A stretch of 64,000 bases of DNA from Bacteroidaceae bacterium (GCA_017509605.1 JAFWPH010000055.1:1-64000); one strand, 5' to 3'. Counted from the first letter of the stretch, positions 35,353 through 45,823 are shown. Notes: a model not told the origin generated them from the sequence alone. Translations and numbers: made by a program.

Positions 35353-36723
35353 TTATAATCCTCTGACTTTATAAGTGCGCCAACCATAGAAGGCTATGAT
35401 GATAAAGCAGATGAAGGGGAGGATGAACGAAGCGTTGACGGCAGGCATTCCGACTACTGTACCCTGGTCGATGATCAAAGCCTGAATTGGGGGGAGAACC
35501 GAACCACCGAGAATGGCCATAATCAGGCCAGCCGCTCCAAACTTGGCATCATCTCCAAGTCCGTCAAGCGCGATTCCATAGATGGTTGGAAACATCAGCG
35601 ACATACACCCACTGACGCATACCAAGCTATAGAGTCCAAGACGATTCTGGAAGAGGATAACACCTAAGGTGAATATCATTCCCAAGACAGCGAAGATAGC
35701 CAGGAGTTTAGCGGGTTTGAGCCATTTCATCAGATAAGTGGCAATGAACCTTGAGCAAATGAAGAACAGCATCGCCATAATATTATAGCCTTGGCTGAGT
35801 ACCTCGGCATTTCTTTCCGTCATCGGTCCCGACGTGTCGATCCCCAGAATGCTTCCGATACCACGCTCCAATGCTGTGTAATTGCCTTCAGCCAGCAACA
35901 GCCTTGTGCCATACTGTATGATAAAGGTCCAGCACATGATTTGCGCTCCGACATAAAAGAACTGTGCTATGACACCTTCCCGATAGAATTTGATTGCGAA
36001 AATGCGCTTGATGGTGGCGATGAAATGGACGTCATGGCTCTGGTCACCATTCTTTGGCATCTTCGCAAAAAGTATGATCAGGAACATGACGACAATGACG
36101 ATTCCTATAGCCAGATACGGTGAGATGAGTACACTGAGGTCAGAATCTTTTAAAGCCTCGAATTCGTTGTCGTTCAAAAGCGCCCTTTCTTCACTGCTCA
36201 GAGGATTCAGTTTGGCCTGAATGAAATTCATGGCGACGAACATACCGATGATGCTACCGCAAGGATTGAAGCATTGCGCCAGGTTGAGACGTCGTGTGGC
36301 GGTTTCTTCCGGTCCCATGGTCAGGATGTAGGGATTACATGATGTTTCCAGGAAAGACAGTCCACAAGTCATGATGAAATAGGCGATGAGGAAACAGCCA
36401 TAAACTCCGATGGCTTTTGCGGGGAAAAACAGCAAGGCACCTGTTGCGTAGAGCCCGAGTCCCATCAACACGCCAGCTTTGTAAGAAAACTTACGAATAA
36501 AGACAGCAGCAGGGAAGGCCATACAGAAGTATCCGCCATAGAAAGCCACCTGCACCAATGTTCCCTCCGTCACATTCATACGGAAGATTTTGGAGAAAGC
36601 CTTCACCATCGGGTTGGTGATGTCGTTGGCGAATCCCCAGAGTGCGAAACAGAATGTCACGAGAATGAACGGAATGAGAAAACTCACTCCATCCTTTTTA
36701 ATTAAAGAATTGTCGCTTTTCAT
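35353..36723 (-). CDS. fucP: L-fucose:H+ symporter (FucP-type MFS permease)
   Basis: A 456-residue major facilitator with about 12 membrane helices. FCFALWGFANDITNPMVKAF near the start is the FucP signature, including the residues around the essential Asp. SFLETSCNPYILTMGPEETATRRLNLAQ is the conserved second block and FPTIYGIALDGLG a third. It imports L-fucose with protons. The ATG at 36723 follows a GGGAG ribosome-binding site, so I prefer it over an in-frame start four codons earlier. It lies 44 nt after the fucose isomerase gene. Confidence 0.93.
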   Translation of the reverse strand: MKSDNSLIKKDGVSFLIPFILVTFCFALWGFANDITNPMVKAFSKIFRMNVTEGTLVQVAFYGGYFCMAFPAAVFIRKFSYKAGVLMGLGLYATGALLFFPAKAIGVYGCFLIAYFIMTCGLSFLETSCNPYILTMGPEETATRRLNLAQCFNPCGSIIGMFVAMNFIQAKLNPLSSEERALLNDNEFEALKDSDLSVLISPYLAIGIVIVVMFLIILFAKMPKNGDQSHDVHFIATIKRIFAIKFYREGVIAQFFYVGAQIMCWTFIIQYGTRLLLAEGNYTALERGIGSILGIDTSGPMTERNAEVLSQGYNIMAMLFFICSRFIATYLMKWLKPAKLLAIFAVLGMIFTLGVILFQNRLGLYSLVCVSGCMSLMFPTIYGIALDGLGDDAKFGAAGLIMAILGGSVLPPIQALIIDQGTVVGMPAVNASFILPFICFIIIAFYGWRTYKVRGL

Positions 36724-36767
36724 TATTACTCCCATTTTTCATTTTTACTTTCGTAGAGAAAGTTTAG

Positions 36768-38588
36768 TTATTTATATATAGGTCCGAAGTTAGCGCATGC
36801 GCGGTAGTCAGCCCCTTCCTTGTCCATGCCAAAGGCGTTCCATGCTGATGGCCGGAAGATGTCGTTGTCGCTGAGATTGTGCATGCAAACAGGTATTCTC
36901 AAGATGGATGCCAAAGTGATGAGATCCGCCCCGATGTGTCCGTAAGCGATGGCTCCATGGTTGGCTCCCCAGTTATTCATCACGGAATAGACGTCCTTGA
37001 AGGCGTCCTTTTTCTCGTCAAGCCTTGGGACGAACCATGTTGTGGGCCATGTGGGGTCAGTTCGTTTGTCGAGAATGTCGTGCTGCTCCTTGGGCAGTTC
37101 GGCAGTCCATCCCTCCGCGATTTGGAGGACAGGTCCGAGTCCATGGACCATGTTGAGGCGCAGCATAGTCATTGGCATTCCTGCCTTTGAGACAAAATGA
37201 GCTGAATAGCCGCCTCCGCGGAAATAGTCACGGTCAGCCGGCATCCAGTTTGTTGCCTTGAGGCATGCCTCCACATCCTGTTGGGTCATGTTCCAAGGTT
37301 CCTTGATGGTGGCTTTTCCCTCGGCATCGGTCATGGCACCAGTGGCGTCGAGTGTAGTGGCTCCCGAGTTGATGAGATGGATGAAACCGTTCTTTGCCAG
37401 GCCCTCAGGAGCTTTACCAGTGACACGTTCCACAGCCTGAGGACTCCAATAAGTACGGACATCGGAGAACATCACGCCACGGTTGGTGAGCAGATGTCCG
37501 AAGAGCATGGCCATACCATTGCAGAAGTCGTTCTCTGTGGCGAGAATCTTCGCCTCGCGTATTCCGTTCCAGTCGAAAGAGGTGCAGAGGAGTGACTCTG
37601 GAAAGTCGAAGTTGGGTTTGTAGTCCGTCCACTGACGTTGTCCCTGCACACCAGCCGCGATGGCGTTATGTCCGAGCGATTCCTCCTTGTATCCCATCTC
37701 CAGTAGTTTCGGATTGCCTTCTATCAGGTCGCGGATGATCATCATGTTCTTCACCGTGAATTCCCAGTCTGCATCCTTCTCCTCACGATTCTTCCCCTTT
37801 CCTTTCCCTTTGAAGGTAGTCATAGGAATGCCGGGGAAAAGGGCGCGGTCCTCATTATAGTCGTGTCCTTCCTGTGGTTTGCAATATTGATCAACCCACT
37901 CCATGGCCTTCTTGAATTCCTCGTGGTCGTAGATGCCGAAATCCACACGACGGAGAATCTCCACCAGTTCCACGTATTCTGTCCTCATGCCAAGGTATTG
38001 CTGGAGGAAGTCGGCGTTGACAATACTGCCAGCGATACCCATGCAGGTGTTTCCGAGGGAGAGATAGGATTTCCCCCTCATGGTGGCCACCGCTTGAGCG
38101 GCACGTGCAAAACGAAGGATTTTCTCAGCCACGTCAGCGGGTATGGTGTTGTCGTCGAGGTCTTGCACGTCGTGTCCGTAGATGCCGAACGCGGGCAGTC
38201 CCTTCTGTGCATGTGCAGCCAGCACAGCTGCGAGATAGACAGCTCCGGGCCTTTCCGTTCCGTTGAATCCCCAGACCGCTTTCGGGTAGTACGGATTCAT
38301 GTCCATGGTTTCCGACCCGTAGCACCAGCATGATGTAACTGTGATGGTGCTACCCACTCCCTCTCGTTCGAACTTCTCTGCGCATGCAGCGCTTTCGGCC
38401 ACTCGTCCGATGGTGGTGTCAGCGATGACACATTCCACAGGAGAGCCATCACCATTTTTCAGATTGCCGCTGATGAGTTCAGCCACAGCACGAGCCAAGG
38501 CCATGGTTTTGTCTTCCAGGCTCTCTCGTACCCCGCCTTGACGACCGTCAATGGTCGGGCGGATGCCTATTTTGGGATATTTATTCAT
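36768..38588 (-). CDS. fucI: L-fucose isomerase
   Basis: A 606-residue enzyme that converts L-fucose to L-fuculose; the E. coli protein has 591 residues. Family blocks are [20 protein letters not shown] at the start, [32 protein letters not shown], and [21 protein letters not shown], whose glutamate binds Mn. FSDVRTYW and [19 protein letters not shown] carry the other metal ligands. A lysine/glycine-rich loop ([13 protein letters not shown], about 260-272) is slightly longer than usual. No fuculokinase or fuculose-phosphate aldolase gene is in the window. It may also isomerise D-arabinose, as this family often does. Confidence 0.96.
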   Translation of the reverse strand: MNKYPKIGIRPTIDGRQGGVRESLEDKTMALARAVAELISGNLKNGDGSPVECVIADTTIGRVAESAACAEKFEREGVGSTITVTSCWCYGSETMDMNPYYPKAVWGFNGTERPGAVYLAAVLAAHAQKGLPAFGIYGHDVQDLDDNTIPADVAEKILRFARAAQAVATMRGKSYLSLGNTCMGIAGSIVNADFLQQYLGMRTEYVELVEILRRVDFGIYDHEEFKKAMEWVDQYCKPQEGHDYNEDRALFPGIPMTTFKGKGKGKNREEKDADWEFTVKNMMIIRDLIEGNPKLLEMGYKEESLGHNAIAAGVQGQRQWTDYKPNFDFPESLLCTSFDWNGIREAKILATENDFCNGMAMLFGHLLTNRGVMFSDVRTYWSPQAVERVTGKAPEGLAKNGFIHLINSGATTLDATGAMTDAEGKATIKEPWNMTQQDVEACLKATNWMPADRDYFRGGGYSAHFVSKAGMPMTMLRLNMVHGLGPVLQIAEGWTAELPKEQHDILDKRTDPTWPTTWFVPRLDEKKDAFKDVYSVMNNWGANHGAIAYGHIGADLITLASILRIPVCMHNLSDNDIFRPSAWNAFGMDKEGADYRACANFGPIYK

Positions 38589-38619
38589 CTGTTTGATAAG
38601 GTTAGTGATTATTTTAGTT

Positions 38620-38675
38620 TTTTTCGTTATTTCGTTATAACGTTATTTCGTTATAACGCTATTTTGTTATTTCGA
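38620..38675. repeat. TTCGTTATAACGTTATTTCG repeats
   Basis: Overlapping copies of CGTTATTTCGTTATAACG occur in the 94-nt gap before fucI. They contain the palindromes CGTTATAACG and AACGTT. Closely similar copies lie at about 58722-58798, in the zinc-ribbon cluster. Confidence 0.6.
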
Positions 38676-38682
38676 AAAGGCT

Positions 38683-39615
38683 TTATTCCGACATGTTTTT
38701 GATGTAGGGGAGGTCTGGGAGGTTGTGGAAACCATAGAAACGCATAGCGTTCCCCCCAAGGAAGTCTTGTTTCTCCGCCTCGGTCAGTTCGGTAGTCTTT
38801 TCAACGAAGTCGTAGGACATACGGTAAGTAATAGCCGTGATGGTGCGGGGATAGTCGCTTCCCCACATCAAGCGGTCCATTCCCACCATATCGGCAGCCT
38901 CGCGTATTTTCTTAACCGCTGTGGGGAACGGATAGAACTCGCTGTTGTAGAGCCACGTGATGCCACCCGACTCCACCATGACATTCTCACCTGCAAGTGC
39001 AAGTCCCACCTGGGAGCGGAACGACGCAGTGGTAGGCATTCCGAAATGGCCGATGGCCACTTTCAGCCGTGGACACTCCTGTATCACCTCTTTCATCTCT
39101 GCGATTTGCTGTTCGTCATCATCAAGACACATTGAGAGCACCATGCCTTTTTCCTCCAAGAACTTGAACATGGTCATCATCGAAAGCAAAGGATTCTGCT
39201 TATCTGTGAAGTATTGTGGTTGTGCTTGAGCGATGCTTTTCAGTCGATGACCAGGTATAGCAATCCCCTTGAGTCCATCATTGAGACACTGTTCAGCCTC
39301 TTCACGGCAGAGCGCCATTCCCATGCAGAAGAATCGGTCGGGATAACGGTGTTGCACGTCCTTGAGGTATTCATTCTGGTTGCCGTCGATGATTTCCTGT
39401 ACCACCACGGCAGCGCCTACCTGTGCATAGTTCATGTTCGAGAGGAAGACCTCAGCGGAGTTCACGCTGTCGATTATGAATGGCGGCATCATTTGCACTT
39501 CTTCGCCAAAGAAGATGCTTCTTCCATTGGGCAAAGACTTGATGACCTTACCGTCAACGATGGCGTCTTGTTTCAGCCAAAGATGCGAATGTGCATCGAT
39601 TATGAGTTTGCCCAT
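38683..39615 (-). CDS. Amidohydrolase-2 family protein (sugar lactonase-like)
   Basis: A 310-residue TIM-barrel hydrolase. IIDAHSHLW gives the HXH metal site (His9, His11); KVAIGHFGMP and WGSDYPRT carry later metal residues (His and Asp). This family includes L-fucono-1,5-lactonase and L-rhamnono-lactonase. Next to a sugar-dehydrogenase-like aldo/keto reductase, with which it overlaps by 16 nt, a role opening the lactone made from L-fucose is the best guess. Decarboxylase activity is a possible alternative in the family. Confidence 0.85.
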   Translation of the reverse strand: MGKLIIDAHSHLWLKQDAIVDGKVIKSLPNGRSIFFGEEVQMMPPFIIDSVNSAEVFLSNMNYAQVGAAVVVQEIIDGNQNEYLKDVQHRYPDRFFCMGMALCREEAEQCLNDGLKGIAIPGHRLKSIAQAQPQYFTDKQNPLLSMMTMFKFLEEKGMVLSMCLDDDEQQIAEMKEVIQECPRLKVAIGHFGMPTTASFRSQVGLALAGENVMVESGGITWLYNSEFYPFPTAVKKIREAADMVGMDRLMWGSDYPRTITAITYRMSYDFVEKTTELTEAEKQDFLGGNAMRFYGFHNLPDLPYIKNMSE

Positions 39616-40547
39616 GTCACACGCTGTTGATTACCGATGATCTTTTTCACTTCGTTCACGAGATCCCAGTCGGGTTCCTCGTTAGCCCATTCGATATTAC
39701 GACGGACGTTAACGGGATTAGCAGACGAGAACAGTGTTGCCGCGATGCGTGGATTGCTCACAGAGAACTGTACAGCCAGTTTCTCGATGGGATAGCCTTT
39801 GCTCTCACAGAACTCAGCGGCCTTGGCGCAGACCTCCACCAAAGGTTTCGGTGCGGGGTGCCATGCCGGCACTCCTCGTTTGGAGAGCAGTCCCATGCTA
39901 AGCGGTGAGGCATTGACAACCCCTACCCCATTCTGCTCGAAGAAATCGAGGTAATCAGTCAGCGCATCGTCGTTGATGCAGTAATGGCAGAAATTGAGCA
40001 CACTTTCAACAGTGCCCTTTGGTGAATGTTGCACCACCCATTTCAGGTTATCCAGCTGCAGGTCGGTGATGCCGACATGCCCCACGACACCTTTCTCACG
40101 CAACTCCACGAGTGCAGGCAGAGTCTCATCCACGACCTTCTGCAATCCTCCGGGGAGTGCGGCCTGGAACTCTATGTCGTGTACATTGATGAGGTCGATG
40201 TAGTCGATGTTAAGACGGTCCATGCTCTCATAAACACTCTCCGTAGCACGTTTAGCAGAATAGTCCCACGTGTTGACCCCATCCTTGCCATATCGTCCGA
40301 CCTTGGTGCTGAGATAATACTTGTCTCGGGGAATCAGTTTCAGTGCCTTTCCAAGTACTGTTTCCGCCTTGTAGTGTCCGTAGTAGGGGCTGACGTCGAT
40401 GAAATTGATGCCACCCTCGATGGCCGTTTCGACAGCCTCGATGCTTTCTTTTTCTTTTGTCTCGTGAAAGACACTTCCAAGCGATGATGCCCCGAAAGCC
40501 AATGAAGAAAGGCTCATGCCTGTATGTCCAAGTTCTGTGTATCGCAT
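39600..40547 (-). CDS. Aldo/keto reductase (L-fucose/L-galactose dehydrogenase-like)
   Basis: A 315-residue NAD(P)-dependent oxidoreductase with the AKR tetrad Asp51, Tyr56, Lys82 and His123 (INFIDVSPYYG, STKVGRYG, NVHDIEF). Its start (MRYTELGHTGMSLSSLAFGASSLG) and length fit the L-galactose/L-fucose dehydrogenase branch, which makes aldonolactones. An ATG two codons upstream (40553) is equally possible. It is the first gene of the fucose operon, with a -7 box just upstream, and its 3' end overlaps the lactonase-like gene. Confidence 0.88.
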   Translation of the reverse strand: MRYTELGHTGMSLSSLAFGASSLGSVFHETKEKESIEAVETAIEGGINFIDVSPYYGHYKAETVLGKALKLIPRDKYYLSTKVGRYGKDGVNTWDYSAKRATESVYESMDRLNIDYIDLINVHDIEFQAALPGGLQKVVDETLPALVELREKGVVGHVGITDLQLDNLKWVVQHSPKGTVESVLNFCHYCINDDALTDYLDFFEQNGVGVVNASPLSMGLLSKRGVPAWHPAPKPLVEVCAKAAEFCESKGYPIEKLAVQFSVSNPRIAATLFSSANPVNVRRNIEWANEEPDWDLVNEVKKIIGNQQRVTWANS

Positions 40548-40569
40548 AATCATTTATTTATTTGTTGTG

Positions 40570-40577
40570 CAAAAATA
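40570..40577 (-). promoter_or_regulatory. -7 box of the fucose operon
   Basis: CAAAAATA on the plus strand reads TATTTTTG on the minus strand, about 22 nt before the aldo/keto reductase start. No clear TTTG is found at -33, which would fit a promoter that needs an activator such as the adjacent AraC-type regulator. Confidence 0.45.
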
Positions 40578-40633
40578 CGAATAAGCTGTTTGGTTATAGC
40601 GGATAATAAGAAAAGAGAGTAGGACAAAATTGA

Positions 40634-41491
40634 CTATCGCATCGTGTTTCTATACATTTGTGGTGTTTTTCCCGTTGTTTTCTTGAACATCCTGATGAAA
40701 TATGAATAATCGTTGAATCCCAGTTCGTAGGCGATGTCCTTGACAGGCATCTCCTCGGTGATGAGCAGCAGTTGCGCCCTCTCCACCTTTTTCTGGTTGA
40801 TGTATTTGAGTGGAGAACTTCCGAGGTCTTGTTTGAAAAGGCGTATCAGATAAGGTTTGGTCACACATGCCACCTCAGCCAGTTCATCGATGTCAATATC
40901 GTTACATATATGATTGTTGATGTAGCTGAGCACTTTCTGCATGCGTTCGTTGGTTGTCCACATTCGGGGTGTAGCATGTTCAAGGAATCTCGAGAAAAGC
41001 GTGAGTGTAGCCCCTCTTAGCCTCATCTTATCGAAGAGAGGCATGTCGTTGTAACGCTTCACAAATCCCGAAAATGAAGACTGGTTATCGTAAGCTGTAG
41101 GGTCACTGGCTGGCAGTTGAGCCTCAGGATGCAATTGGCACATCATGTCGAGCAACAGTCTATCCACTTCAGACCCGTCCACTTCGGTGGGGAAATCATA
41201 GAACTCGAAAGCGTTGGTTTCTGCCTTAAATGCCTCATAAACATGCAGGTAATAATGTGAGAACCATTCATTACATTCATAATCGTGCATGGTGTATGCA
41301 GGGATGATGTAAAGATGATTGGGTCTGAGTTCACATGAAGTGTTGTGCATGTGGAGATAAGCCCTTCCCTCGGTAACATAAAAAATACGGGTAAAGGGTG
41401 AGAAAACATTCTTCCAGTTCCAGTCGGCATTATGCTCTGCATATCCTACGTTGAGCATGAGAAGGTTGAGTGCTTCGATTGGTATTTGCAT
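40634..41491 (-). CDS. AraC-family transcriptional regulator
   Basis: A 285-residue regulator. The N-terminal cupin-like ligand domain (TRIFYVTEGRAYLHMHN, LYIIPAYTMHDYEC) is followed by a two-part AraC helix-turn-helix: IDIDELAEVACVTKPYLIRLFKQDLG and PVKDIAYELGFNDYSYFIRMFKKTTGKTP. The ATG at 41491 was chosen; an upstream TTG would add four residues. It lies directly upstream of the fucose operon in the same direction, and divergent from the large GH29 gene, so it probably senses fucose or a derivative and activates both. That role is inferred. Confidence 0.9.
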   Translation of the reverse strand: MQIPIEALNLLMLNVGYAEHNADWNWKNVFSPFTRIFYVTEGRAYLHMHNTSCELRPNHLYIIPAYTMHDYECNEWFSHYYLHVYEAFKAETNAFEFYDFPTEVDGSEVDRLLLDMMCQLHPEAQLPASDPTAYDNQSSFSGFVKRYNDMPLFDKMRLRGATLTLFSRFLEHATPRMWTTNERMQKVLSYINNHICNDIDIDELAEVACVTKPYLIRLFKQDLGSSPLKYINQKKVERAQLLLITEEMPVKDIAYELGFNDYSYFIRMFKKTTGKTPQMYRNTMR

Positions 41492-41686
41492 AAAAACTGT
41501 CAATTAAGGTTGTGGTTACAAAATTAGACATTATTTATATAACAAAAAAGTGATTTTGCAATTTTGTCCTATTTTTTTGCAATATTATTAGATGGACGGG
41601 GGTTCTTTTTGTTGTTAATTTGCAACCGTATTTTGGATGTGTTGTATTTTGATTGACTAAACTAATTAACTATTTATACCCTTATT

Positions 41687-44600
41687 ATGAGAAAATTATC
41701 CTTTATCGTATGTATGCTGGTCTTAGGCCTAAACGCCTCTGCCCAGCAAGGCAATGTTGCCGTCGAGACCGGTCCGTTCACAGCAGACTGGCAGTCGTTG
41801 GACGCATGGGAGTGTCCTGAATGGTTCAAGGACGCCAAGTTCGGCATCTGGGCCCACTGGGGTCCTCAGTGTCACGCAGAAGACGGCGACTGGTATGCCC
41901 GTTTCATGTACTATGACGGCAGCGGCCAGAACAGATGGCATTGGGACCACTTTGGCGACCCAGCCGAGTTTGGTTTGAAAGAACTCTGCAACGACTGGAA
42001 AGCCCAGAACTGGAACCCAGAATCGTTGGTTAACCTCTACAAAAGCGTAGGCGCCCGCTATTTCATGGCATTAGGCAACCACCACGACAACTTCGACCTT
42101 TGGAACTCTCCTTATCAAGAATGGAACTCCGTGAACGTAGGTCCGAAAAAAGACATCATCAAGGGATGGAGCGACGCCTGCAAGAAAGCGGGGTTGCCTC
42201 TTGGTGTGAGCATCCATGCCTCTCACGCCTGGACATGGCTCGAGCCCTCACAGGCATACGATGGCAACCTGACCAAGGCAGACGGTGTTGGCAAGTGGTG
42301 GGAAGGCTTGGACCCACAGGAATTGTACGCCCAGAATCACGAACACAGCCGTGGCTGGATGGACTCTGGTTCCATTCACAGTCAATGGGATTGGGGCAAT
42401 GGCGCCAGCCTACCCTCCGAGGCCTACAAGCAGAAATTCCAGAACCGTGTGCTGGAACTTATTAACGACTATGCTCCCGACATGATTTATTTCGACGACA
42501 CCGCCATGCCATTCTATGGTTGTGACGACGAAATAGGCAAGAACATCCTCGCCCACTACTACAACAAGGCTAACGAAGCAAATTCCGAGGTGGTCGTAAC
42601 AGGAAAGCAACTGAACACCGCCCAGAAAGAGCACATGCTTTGGGACGTGGAACGTGGTGTTCCCGACCGTATCCAGGAGAAATACTGGCAGACCTGTACT
42701 TGCATAGGATCATGGCATTACGACGTGAACGTCTATAACCGCGGAGGCTATAAGAGTGCCCAGCAAGTAGTGTGCATGCTTGTCGATATTGTGTCGAAGA
42801 ACGGCAACTTGTTGTTGTCAGTCCCTGTAAAGAGCGACGGTACCATTGACGACAAGGAGCAGAAAATCCTCGCCGACATCAAGGCATGGATGGACATCAA
42901 CTCAATGAGCATCTACGGCACACGTCCATGGAAGACCTTTGGTGAGGGACCTTTAGCCGATGCCGCCAACCCGCTGAGTGCCCAGGGCTTTAACGAAGGC
43001 AACAACTACTCCTCGAAAGATGTTCGCTACGTGCAGCGCAATGACACACTTTTCGCCACCATCATGCGTTGGCCTTCAGGCAAGTCATTCACCTTCCAGA
43101 GCCTGGGCAAGAGTTCAGAATACTACAGTGGCAAGGTGAAAAGCCTTCAGCTGTTGGGTTATGGTGACGTGGAATACAGTGAAGGTATTGACGGAGTGAC
43201 CGTCACTTTACCCTCGACTCACCCCAACGACATCGCACCAGTGTTCCAGATTACCTTTGAGCCCGGCACCGACACCCCCGCCACCCTTTTGGAAGTGATT
43301 GAGGGATATGAGGCTCGTTTGGCAGAGCTAACCCCTCAGGCCAGCAATAACACGGGTAAGATGAACAAGAAAGGATTGGACGCTTTCGCCCAGGCGATCG
43401 CTGAAGCCCGCACTCACCTGAATGACAGTGAAGCCAACCAGAAAATCATCCTTGCTTCCTTGAACGAAGCTTACCAGAAGCTCCTCTCAGAGGGTCGCAA
43501 CCAGCCTGGTGCCCCCATGGATGGTTACGAAGCCGACATCACTACCACGGGTCTCATTGAAGCCAGCAATTTCACTGCCTCTGAGATGGGCAAGCGTTTT
43601 GGCACCCCTGAAAACTGGACTGTAGAGAACTATGCCATCAAGATGACTAACGGTGACACGAAGAACGGTATTGACAGTTATCCTGGCCACAACACCCTGA
43701 TGCTGGGCCGTTGGTTGAGCGAAGAGGTTCAACCCATCGAAAGCGACATCACCAACGCACGCATCTATCGCACCGTTCACCTTGAACCAGGCACATACTA
43801 TTTTGGTGTGTTGTACGAGACCCACTACAACATCTCTGAGTCGAACTATATCTTTGCAGCCAACACCACCCTTTCCACTCAGGCTGTTGAAGAGAACAGC
43901 ATCGCTTTCGCCCACAACAATGCTACTGGGGAGGGTAAATGGTTCGGAATCACCTTCTTCATCGACAAAGCGCAGGATGTGGTACTTGGTTGGCAGGCCG
44001 ACCTTACCGAAGGCTCCACAGAGCAGGAGTTCCGTGTGAAGGAAGTGAAATTGCTCAGTTACGGTATGGTGAGCAACGATGCCCTTTTCAACCTTATCCA
44101 ACGCGCTTGGGAAACGATTGAATCGGTAAAAATCAACAACAACACAGGTTACTACCGAAAAGATGCAGCCAATGCGTTGCAAGCAGCCATTGAGACCGCA
44201 GAAGAAAAGGTTGACGGTACAGAAGAAGAAGTGGAAGCCGCTTACGATGCCCTTCAGAATGCCCTTGAGGACTTCTTGAAAAACGGAAAGAACATAGGAG
44301 GTTCGCCCATAGGCTCCAACTACGAGGACATCACTATCCAGACCTTCCAAGAGTCTGAGAACTTCGCCCGTACTCCTGAGACACAAGATGGTGGACGCTT
44401 CGGAGAAACCCTCTACTGGACAGTGGAGAACTTCGGTTTTGACCATCAAGCCGGCATCGACAACAACCCTGGATACGACTGCCTTCATTTGGAGGTGTGG
44501 TGGAACAGCAACGCCTTCCCCGAGCATGGCTATGACATCGCCAACGCCCGTCTCTACCAAAAGGCAGAACTGCCAGCAGGACGCTATTATTTGGGCGCAG

Positions 44601-45802
44601 CTTACTCCCCATTCGAGCCTAACGACGAGAGTTGGATATTCGTTTCCGACCGCATACTCAACTCCAGCGAGATGACCTCGCAATCCATCGCATACGAACA
44701 AGTCAGCTTAGCTCCCCGTGACGGTACGTTCCGTGGCATTAACTTCACGCTCGACGAACCGACAACCGTCTATATGGGTTTCCAGGCCGACTTCAGCAAC
44801 TCCCAGACCAACAACGTCCGTGTGAAAGCAGTGAAACTGCTCTACTATGGTGAAATCACATACTCCAAACTGTCGTCCCTGATTGCCTCCGTGGAGGAAC
44901 AGATGGCAGCAGTGAAAGTGAACAAGAACACTGGTCACTACTCGGAAGAGGCATACAATCATCTTTCTGAAATTGTGGCTTCGGCCAAGGGCGTGGCTGA
45001 GGACGCCAGCTACGATGCCATCAGTGATGCCTACAACACCTTAAGCGAAGCCATGGCAGACTTCCTTCAGAACGGACGCAACCCCGGCGGTGAGCCAGAA
45101 AAGCTCAGTGCTGTTGACATCACCGAAGAGAAACTGCACGAGGCATCGGGTTTCAGCCGTGAGGACCCAAGTGTAGCCACTCGTTTCGCCAAGCCCGCCT
45201 ACTGGACAGTTGAGAACTTCAGCATTCCCAATGGAGGAGATGGAACGAAACAGGGTCTTGACAAGTATCCTGGTTACGACTGTCTGATGCTTGGTATTTG
45301 GGGCGACCGCGGCAACAGTCAAGAGGGTGACTTGCACAATGCACGTATATATCAGAAAGTGCATCTTGAAGCCGGCCGCTATTATTTCGGCAACACTTTC
45401 CAGACCCGTTACAACCTCTCTCAGGCTTACCTCTTCGCCGCCTCTGAGCCACTTCCAACAGACGAGATAGAGAGTCAGTCCATCGCATGGCTCAACATTG
45501 CCAACGGTGGTGAAAGCAGCACTTTCAATGGCATCTTCTTCACGCTCAGCGAGCCTCAGGATGTTTGCCTCGGTTTCCAGGCCAATCTGGCAGAGGGAGC
45601 AGGCGAACAAGAGTTCCGCGCCGACCAAGTTGTGCTCTACGGCTACAACATCGAGCCCAGTATCATTGAACTCAACAAGACGGATGACACAGACGCCCCA
45701 ATAGAGATTTACTCACTCCAAGGCATCCGTCTGCAGCAAGTACCACAACATGGTGTGTTTATTGTGAAGAAAGGCAATAAGACGGTGAAGGTGATGAAAT
45801 AA
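41687..45802 (+). CDS. Large multidomain GH29 alpha-L-fucosidase
   Basis: A 1371-residue exported fucosidase. Signal peptide to residue 20; GH29 barrel and its beta domain about 25-525, with ALGNHHDNFDLW and likely nucleophile Asp270 (MIYFDDT). After this come three copies of an about 185-residue domain (about 611-795, 875-1060, 1139-1325), each containing WTVENF or WTVENY, NAR(I/L)Y, (R/T)YY(F/L)G and a final (R/E)V(K/R)..KLL-like strand. A helical FIVAR-like linker precedes each copy. The tail (IYSLQGIRLQQVPQHGVFIV) is the sorting type. The repeated domains probably bind glycan. The promoter region is shared with the divergent AraC gene. Confidence 0.93.
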   Translation: MRKLSFIVCMLVLGLNASAQQGNVAVETGPFTADWQSLDAWECPEWFKDAKFGIWAHWGPQCHAEDGDWYARFMYYDGSGQNRWHWDHFGDPAEFGLKELCNDWKAQNWNPESLVNLYKSVGARYFMALGNHHDNFDLWNSPYQEWNSVNVGPKKDIIKGWSDACKKAGLPLGVSIHASHAWTWLEPSQAYDGNLTKADGVGKWWEGLDPQELYAQNHEHSRGWMDSGSIHSQWDWGNGASLPSEAYKQKFQNRVLELINDYAPDMIYFDDTAMPFYGCDDEIGKNILAHYYNKANEANSEVVVTGKQLNTAQKEHMLWDVERGVPDRIQEKYWQTCTCIGSWHYDVNVYNRGGYKSAQQVVCMLVDIVSKNGNLLLSVPVKSDGTIDDKEQKILADIKAWMDINSMSIYGTRPWKTFGEGPLADAANPLSAQGFNEGNNYSSKDVRYVQRNDTLFATIMRWPSGKSFTFQSLGKSSEYYSGKVKSLQLLGYGDVEYSEGIDGVTVTLPSTHPNDIAPVFQITFEPGTDTPATLLEVIEGYEARLAELTPQASNNTGKMNKKGLDAFAQAIAEARTHLNDSEANQKIILASLNEAYQKLLSEGRNQPGAPMDGYEADITTTGLIEASNFTASEMGKRFGTPENWTVENYAIKMTNGDTKNGIDSYPGHNTLMLGRWLSEEVQPIESDITNARIYRTVHLEPGTYYFGVLYETHYNISESNYIFAANTTLSTQAVEENSIAFAHNNATGEGKWFGITFFIDKAQDVVLGWQADLTEGSTEQEFRVKEVKLLSYGMVSNDALFNLIQRAWETIESVKINNNTGYYRKDAANALQAAIETAEEKVDGTEEEVEAAYDALQNALEDFLKNGKNIGGSPIGSNYEDITIQTFQESENFARTPETQDGGRFGETLYWTVENFGFDHQAGIDNNPGYDCLHLEVWWNSNAFPEHGYDIANARLYQKAELPAGRYYLGAAYSPFEPNDESWIFVSDRILNSSEMTSQSIAYEQVSLAPRDGTFRGINFTLDEPTTVYMGFQADFSNSQTNNVRVKAVKLLYYGEITYSKLSSLIASVEEQMAAVKVNKNTGHYSEEAYNHLSEIVASAKGVAEDASYDAISDAYNTLSEAMADFLQNGRNPGGEPEKLSAVDITEEKLHEASGFSREDPSVATRFAKPAYWTVENFSIPNGGDGTKQGLDKYPGYDCLMLGIWGDRGNSQEGDLHNARIYQKVHLEAGRYYFGNTFQTRYNLSQAYLFAASEPLPTDEIESQSIAWLNIANGGESSTFNGIFFTLSEPQDVCLGFQANLAEGAGEQEFRADQVVLYGYNIEPSIIELNKTDDTDAPIEIYSLQGIRLQQVPQHGVFIVKKGNKTVKVMK

Positions 45803-45823
45803 TCATTCATTCATGATACAGCA

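Noticed and set aside
43487-44701. Long minus-strand ORF (404 codons) opposite the large fucosidase
   Set aside because: It is the antisense shadow of a gene with strong codon bias; no domain is visible.
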